This document shows, piece after piece, positions 5,694 to 7,327 of a stretch of DNA of 7,327 bases. Below the pieces are notes generated by a model that worked only from the letters and a program-made list of their open reading frames with translations, was not told where the DNA came from and did not search any database. Where the stretch lies: assembly GCA_946482495.1 (NCBI GenBank), contig CAMLRV010000109.1, positions 1-7,327 of the forward strand. The letters are read 5' to 3'. The first letter of the stretch is position 1. Every line of letters starts with the position of its first letter. This DNA comes from an uncultured Flavobacteriia bacterium (GTDB lineage: Bacteria; Bacteroidota; Bacteroidia; Flavobacteriales; Flavobacteriaceae). Made by a program: the position numbers and the translations under genes.

Positions 5694-6098
5694 ATGAAAG
5701 AATACGAATTTACGGTACGAGTTAGGTACGCAGAAACAGATCAAATGGGTGTGGTTTACCATGGTAATTATGTGCAATACTTTGAAATTGGTAGGGTGGA
5801 GTGGTTACGAAACCTAGGAATTTCATATAAATGGATGGAAGAAAATGGGGTAATGCTTCCTGTGGTTTCTATTTCAATGAATTATAAAAAACCCGCTCGT
5901 TATGACGATTTGTTGCGTGTGAAAACTATCTTGAAAAGTCAGACCTCTGTAAAGATAGAATTTGAGTATGAAGTGTATAATGAAGAAAATCATTTGTTAA
6001 CAACTGGTTACTCTATGTTGGTTTTTGTAGATGCTAAAACGGGAAGACCAATGGCTCCACCTTCTTATGTTTTAGAAAAAATAAATCAATTAATATAA
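5694..6098 (+). CDS. YbgC/4-hydroxybenzoyl-CoA thioesterase family acyl-CoA thioesterase
   Basis: A 134-residue hotdog-fold protein, the usual length for the family. VRVRYAETDQMGVVYHGNY (residues 8-26) is the family signature, with D16 as the expected catalytic aspartate and H23/N25 nearby. The following helix, FEIGRVEWLRNLG (30-42), is the central hotdog helix. The core strand MNYKKPARYDD (62-72) and the late segment TTGYSMLVFVD (103-113) complete the fold. Family members hydrolyse short- to medium-chain acyl-CoA thioesters in the cytoplasm, usually as tetramers. In proteobacteria YbgC accompanies tol-pal, but no such genes are seen here. The gene is divergent from dnaA and is followed after one base by a methyltransferase gene. 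ATG 5694 is favoured because the conserved first strand starts immediately after it; an A-rich leader and no Shine-Dalgarno site precede it. Confidence 0.9.
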   Translation: MKEYEFTVRVRYAETDQMGVVYHGNYVQYFEIGRVEWLRNLGISYKWMEENGVMLPVVSISMNYKKPARYDDLLRVKTILKSQTSVKIEFEYEVYNEENHLLTTGYSMLVFVDAKTGRPMAPPSYVLEKINQLI

Positions 6099-6099
6099 G

Positions 6100-6855
6100 A
6101 TGGATTTAACCGAATTCGATAGACTTTTCGATAAACAAAATTATCAACGACATCCATGGGAAATTTCAAGACGAGATGTCCTGTTTCGATTGTTAAAATC
6201 ATCTAACATTAAATTTCCAGTAAAACGAATTGTGGATATTGGTGGTGGAGATGCTTTTATCATTAATGAAATTTATAAACAAAATTTAGCGGAGGAATAT
6301 TTTACGATTGATACGGCTTATTCTTCTGAAATAATTTCTCAGTTGAAAGATAATTATGGCGAAAATCCAATTCATTATGTGCAAAACTTAATGAATTATT
6401 TGTCTGATTTTCAAACAGAAGAGAATGTATTGTTCTTGTGTATGGATGTTTTGGAACATTTGGAAAATGAAAATGAGATTTTAAATCATCTCACTCAAAA
6501 GAATAATTATTTTTTATTTGCAGTTCCAGCATTTCAATCGGTTTTTTCCAATCATGATGTGTTGCTTGGACATTATAGAAGATACAATTTGGATCAATTG
6601 CAAGATGTTTTAAAAAAGTATGATTTCGAAATTAAAAACAAAGGATATTATTTTACTTCGTTATTAATCGTAAGATGGTTAGAAAGTATTTTTAATAAAA
6701 ATAAAAAAGCTTCTATTGATAATTGGACAGGAAGTTCGTTTAAATCGAAATTAATCACTACCGTTTTGCAACTCGATTTTATTTTCGCGCAATTATTGCA
6801 AAAAATTGGAATTCGAATTTACGGATTGTCGTGTTATTGTATTTGTAAGAAATAG
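6100..6855 (+). CDS. Class I SAM-dependent methyltransferase, substrate unknown
   Basis: The 251-residue protein has a Rossmann-type methyltransferase domain. RHPWEISRRDVLFRLL (17-32) is a conserved entry helix. RIVDIGGGDAF (43-53) is SAM motif I, TIDTAY (69-74) holds the acidic residue after the second strand, and LCMDVLEHLEN (113-123) is the post-motif found in Methyltransf_11/12-type enzymes. PAFQSVFSNHDVLLGHYRRY (143-162) is typical of a group often found in glycan and polyprenyl-lipid loci. The C-terminal third (about 185-247) is hydrophobic in places and ends in YGLSCYCICKK, like relatives thought to touch the membrane. The substrate cannot be deduced. The ATG comes one base after the thioesterase TAA (TAA-G-ATG), indicating cotranscription and likely translational coupling. 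The only plus-strand termination candidate beyond it is the inverted repeat at 6870-6914. Confidence 0.82.
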   Translation: MDLTEFDRLFDKQNYQRHPWEISRRDVLFRLLKSSNIKFPVKRIVDIGGGDAFIINEIYKQNLAEEYFTIDTAYSSEIISQLKDNYGENPIHYVQNLMNYLSDFQTEENVLFLCMDVLEHLENENEILNHLTQKNNYFLFAVPAFQSVFSNHDVLLGHYRRYNLDQLQDVLKKYDFEIKNKGYYFTSLLIVRWLESIFNKNKKASIDNWTGSSFKSKLITTVLQLDFIFAQLLQKIGIRIYGLSCYCICKK

Positions 6856-6865
6856 ATATTATTTT

Positions 6866-6920
6866 CACACTTAGCGGAGTCAAAGTGTTATGTGATGTCT
6901 TCGACTCCGCTCAGACTGAC
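6866..6920. repeat. Imperfect inverted repeat, REP-like, between convergent genes
   Basis: Bases 6870-6885 and 6899-6914 are inverted copies of 16 bases with two mismatches, around a core of 9 perfect pairs, AGCGGAGTC / GACTCCGCT, and a 13-base loop. The left arm alone can also fold through ACACTT (6867-6872) and AAGTGT (6883-6888). It is GC-richer than its surroundings and ends in CAGACTGACA. The right half, read as CTGAGCGGAGTCGAAGA, resembles a motif I recall from many Bacteroidetes intergenic regions; this is memory, not a search. It sits between a plus-strand methyltransferase and a minus-strand YigZ gene, and could act as a hairpin terminator or mRNA stabiliser, although no long T-run follows either arm. 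Confidence 0.6.
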
Positions 6921-6936
6921 AATGTTTGAATAAAAA

Positions 6937-7327
6937 TTAATTCTCAATTTCTTCAATTTCAATTTCAAATAAAGTAGAAAAAATGTCAAATATTGGTTTG
7001 GCATTTTTTTTTCGCGTAGCAATTTCAATTTCGCAATTCAGCTCCATTTTTTGATTGACAATATCTATGTTTTTTTCTTTTATAATTCGCATCACTTTAT
7101 TCATGTTTTTATAATCGAAAGTAATTTTGAAATGCTTGTCAATCGTCTTTTCAATAATATGAGCTTCTTCTAAAGTTAGCTGAGCAGTAGTTTTATATGC
7201 CGAAATTAAGCCTCCAACTCCTAATTTTACACCACCAAAATAACGAACCACAACAATCAAAACATTGGTAATGTCAAAAGATTGAATTTGTCCATAAATA
7301 GGCATTCCGGCAGAATTACTTGGTTCA
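6937..7327 (-). CDS. YigZ/IMPACT family protein, C-terminal part (5' end outside window)
   Basis: The minus-strand frame is open to the right edge and shows 129 residues. It begins EPSNSAGMP, which corresponds to the GEPSGTAGKP motif of the family, so the methionine at 7303-7305 is internal and not a start. VVVRYFGG (25-32), KLGVGGLISAYKTT (34-47) and the preceding QIQS are the hallmarks of the UPF0029 N-terminal domain. The rest (about 60-129) matches in size and position the DUF1949 domain, with an EF-G-like fold. Family length is about 200 residues, so roughly 70 are missing to the right. Bacterial YigZ has no firmly known function; eukaryotic IMPACT binds Gcn1 and modulates Gcn2, and a nucleic-acid or ribosome link has been proposed. 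The protein converges on the methyltransferase gene across the inverted repeat at 6870-6914. Confidence 0.9.
   Translation of the reverse strand, partial: EPSNSAGMPIYGQIQSFDITNVLIVVVRYFGGVKLGVGGLISAYKTTAQLTLEEAHIIEKTIDKHFKITFDYKNMNKVMRIIKEKNIDIVNQKMELNCEIEIATRKKNAKPIFDIFSTLFEIEIEEIEN

Noticed and set aside
6937..7305. A complete 122-residue protein starting at 7305
   Set aside because: The frame continues to the window edge with EPSNSAG, a conserved YigZ motif upstream of that methionine; the gene is cut by the edge.
1..7327. CRISPR array, tRNA, rRNA, insertion sequence, toxin-antitoxin or defence genes
   Set aside because: No regularly spaced repeats, cloverleaf, transposase motifs or small paired ORFs were seen on either strand.

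Overview
The window looks like a core-genome stretch of a Flavobacteriaceae member, probably Flavobacterium or a close relative. The support is the strongly AT-rich sequence, the absence of clear Shine-Dalgarno sites before most starts, Bacteroidetes-type -7 promoter elements (TAnnTTTG), flavobacterial-looking proteins, and a dnaA that is followed by a phosphatase gene and not by dnaN. The genus call is inference from memory of family members, not a search result.

Layout: (1) 1-1863, plus strand: the end of a surface-polysaccharide locus, with the C-terminal half of a GT4 glycosyltransferase (cut by the window edge) and a complete polyprenyl-phosphate sugar-1-phosphate transferase that would start glycan assembly on the lipid carrier. 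(2) 1864-2161: a gene-free AT-rich stretch with roughly helically phased T-tracts, a possible weak terminator, a good -7 promoter element and a structured leader. (3) 2162-2800, plus: a small exported lysozyme/transglycosylase-like protein. (4) 2797-5456, minus: a tight three-gene operon reading dnaA, low-molecular-weight tyrosine phosphatase, RsmI-like SAM methyltransferase. It meets the lysozyme-like gene tail to tail with overlapping stop codons, and a strong terminator for the plus-strand gene lies inside the 3' end of the methyltransferase gene. (5) 5457-5693: the divergent control region of dnaA and a thioesterase, with sequences weakly resembling DnaA boxes. (6) 5694-6855, plus: a YbgC-type acyl-CoA thioesterase and a class I SAM methyltransferase, separated by one base. 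(7) 6866-6914: an imperfect inverted repeat of REP-like appearance. (8) 6937-7327, minus: the C-terminal part of a YigZ/IMPACT family protein, cut by the right edge.

Functionally this is mostly housekeeping: envelope glycan initiation and wall turnover on the left, replication initiation with a probable rRNA-modification enzyme in the middle, and acyl-CoA and small-molecule or lipid methylation on the right. I see no CRISPR array, insertion sequence, tRNA, rRNA, toxin-antitoxin or defence module. The more unusual items are regulatory or architectural: the terminator coded inside a convergent gene, the alternative-pairing leader of the lysozyme-like gene, the phased T-tracts, and the inverted repeat near the right end. 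I do not find convincing evidence of a previously undescribed system.
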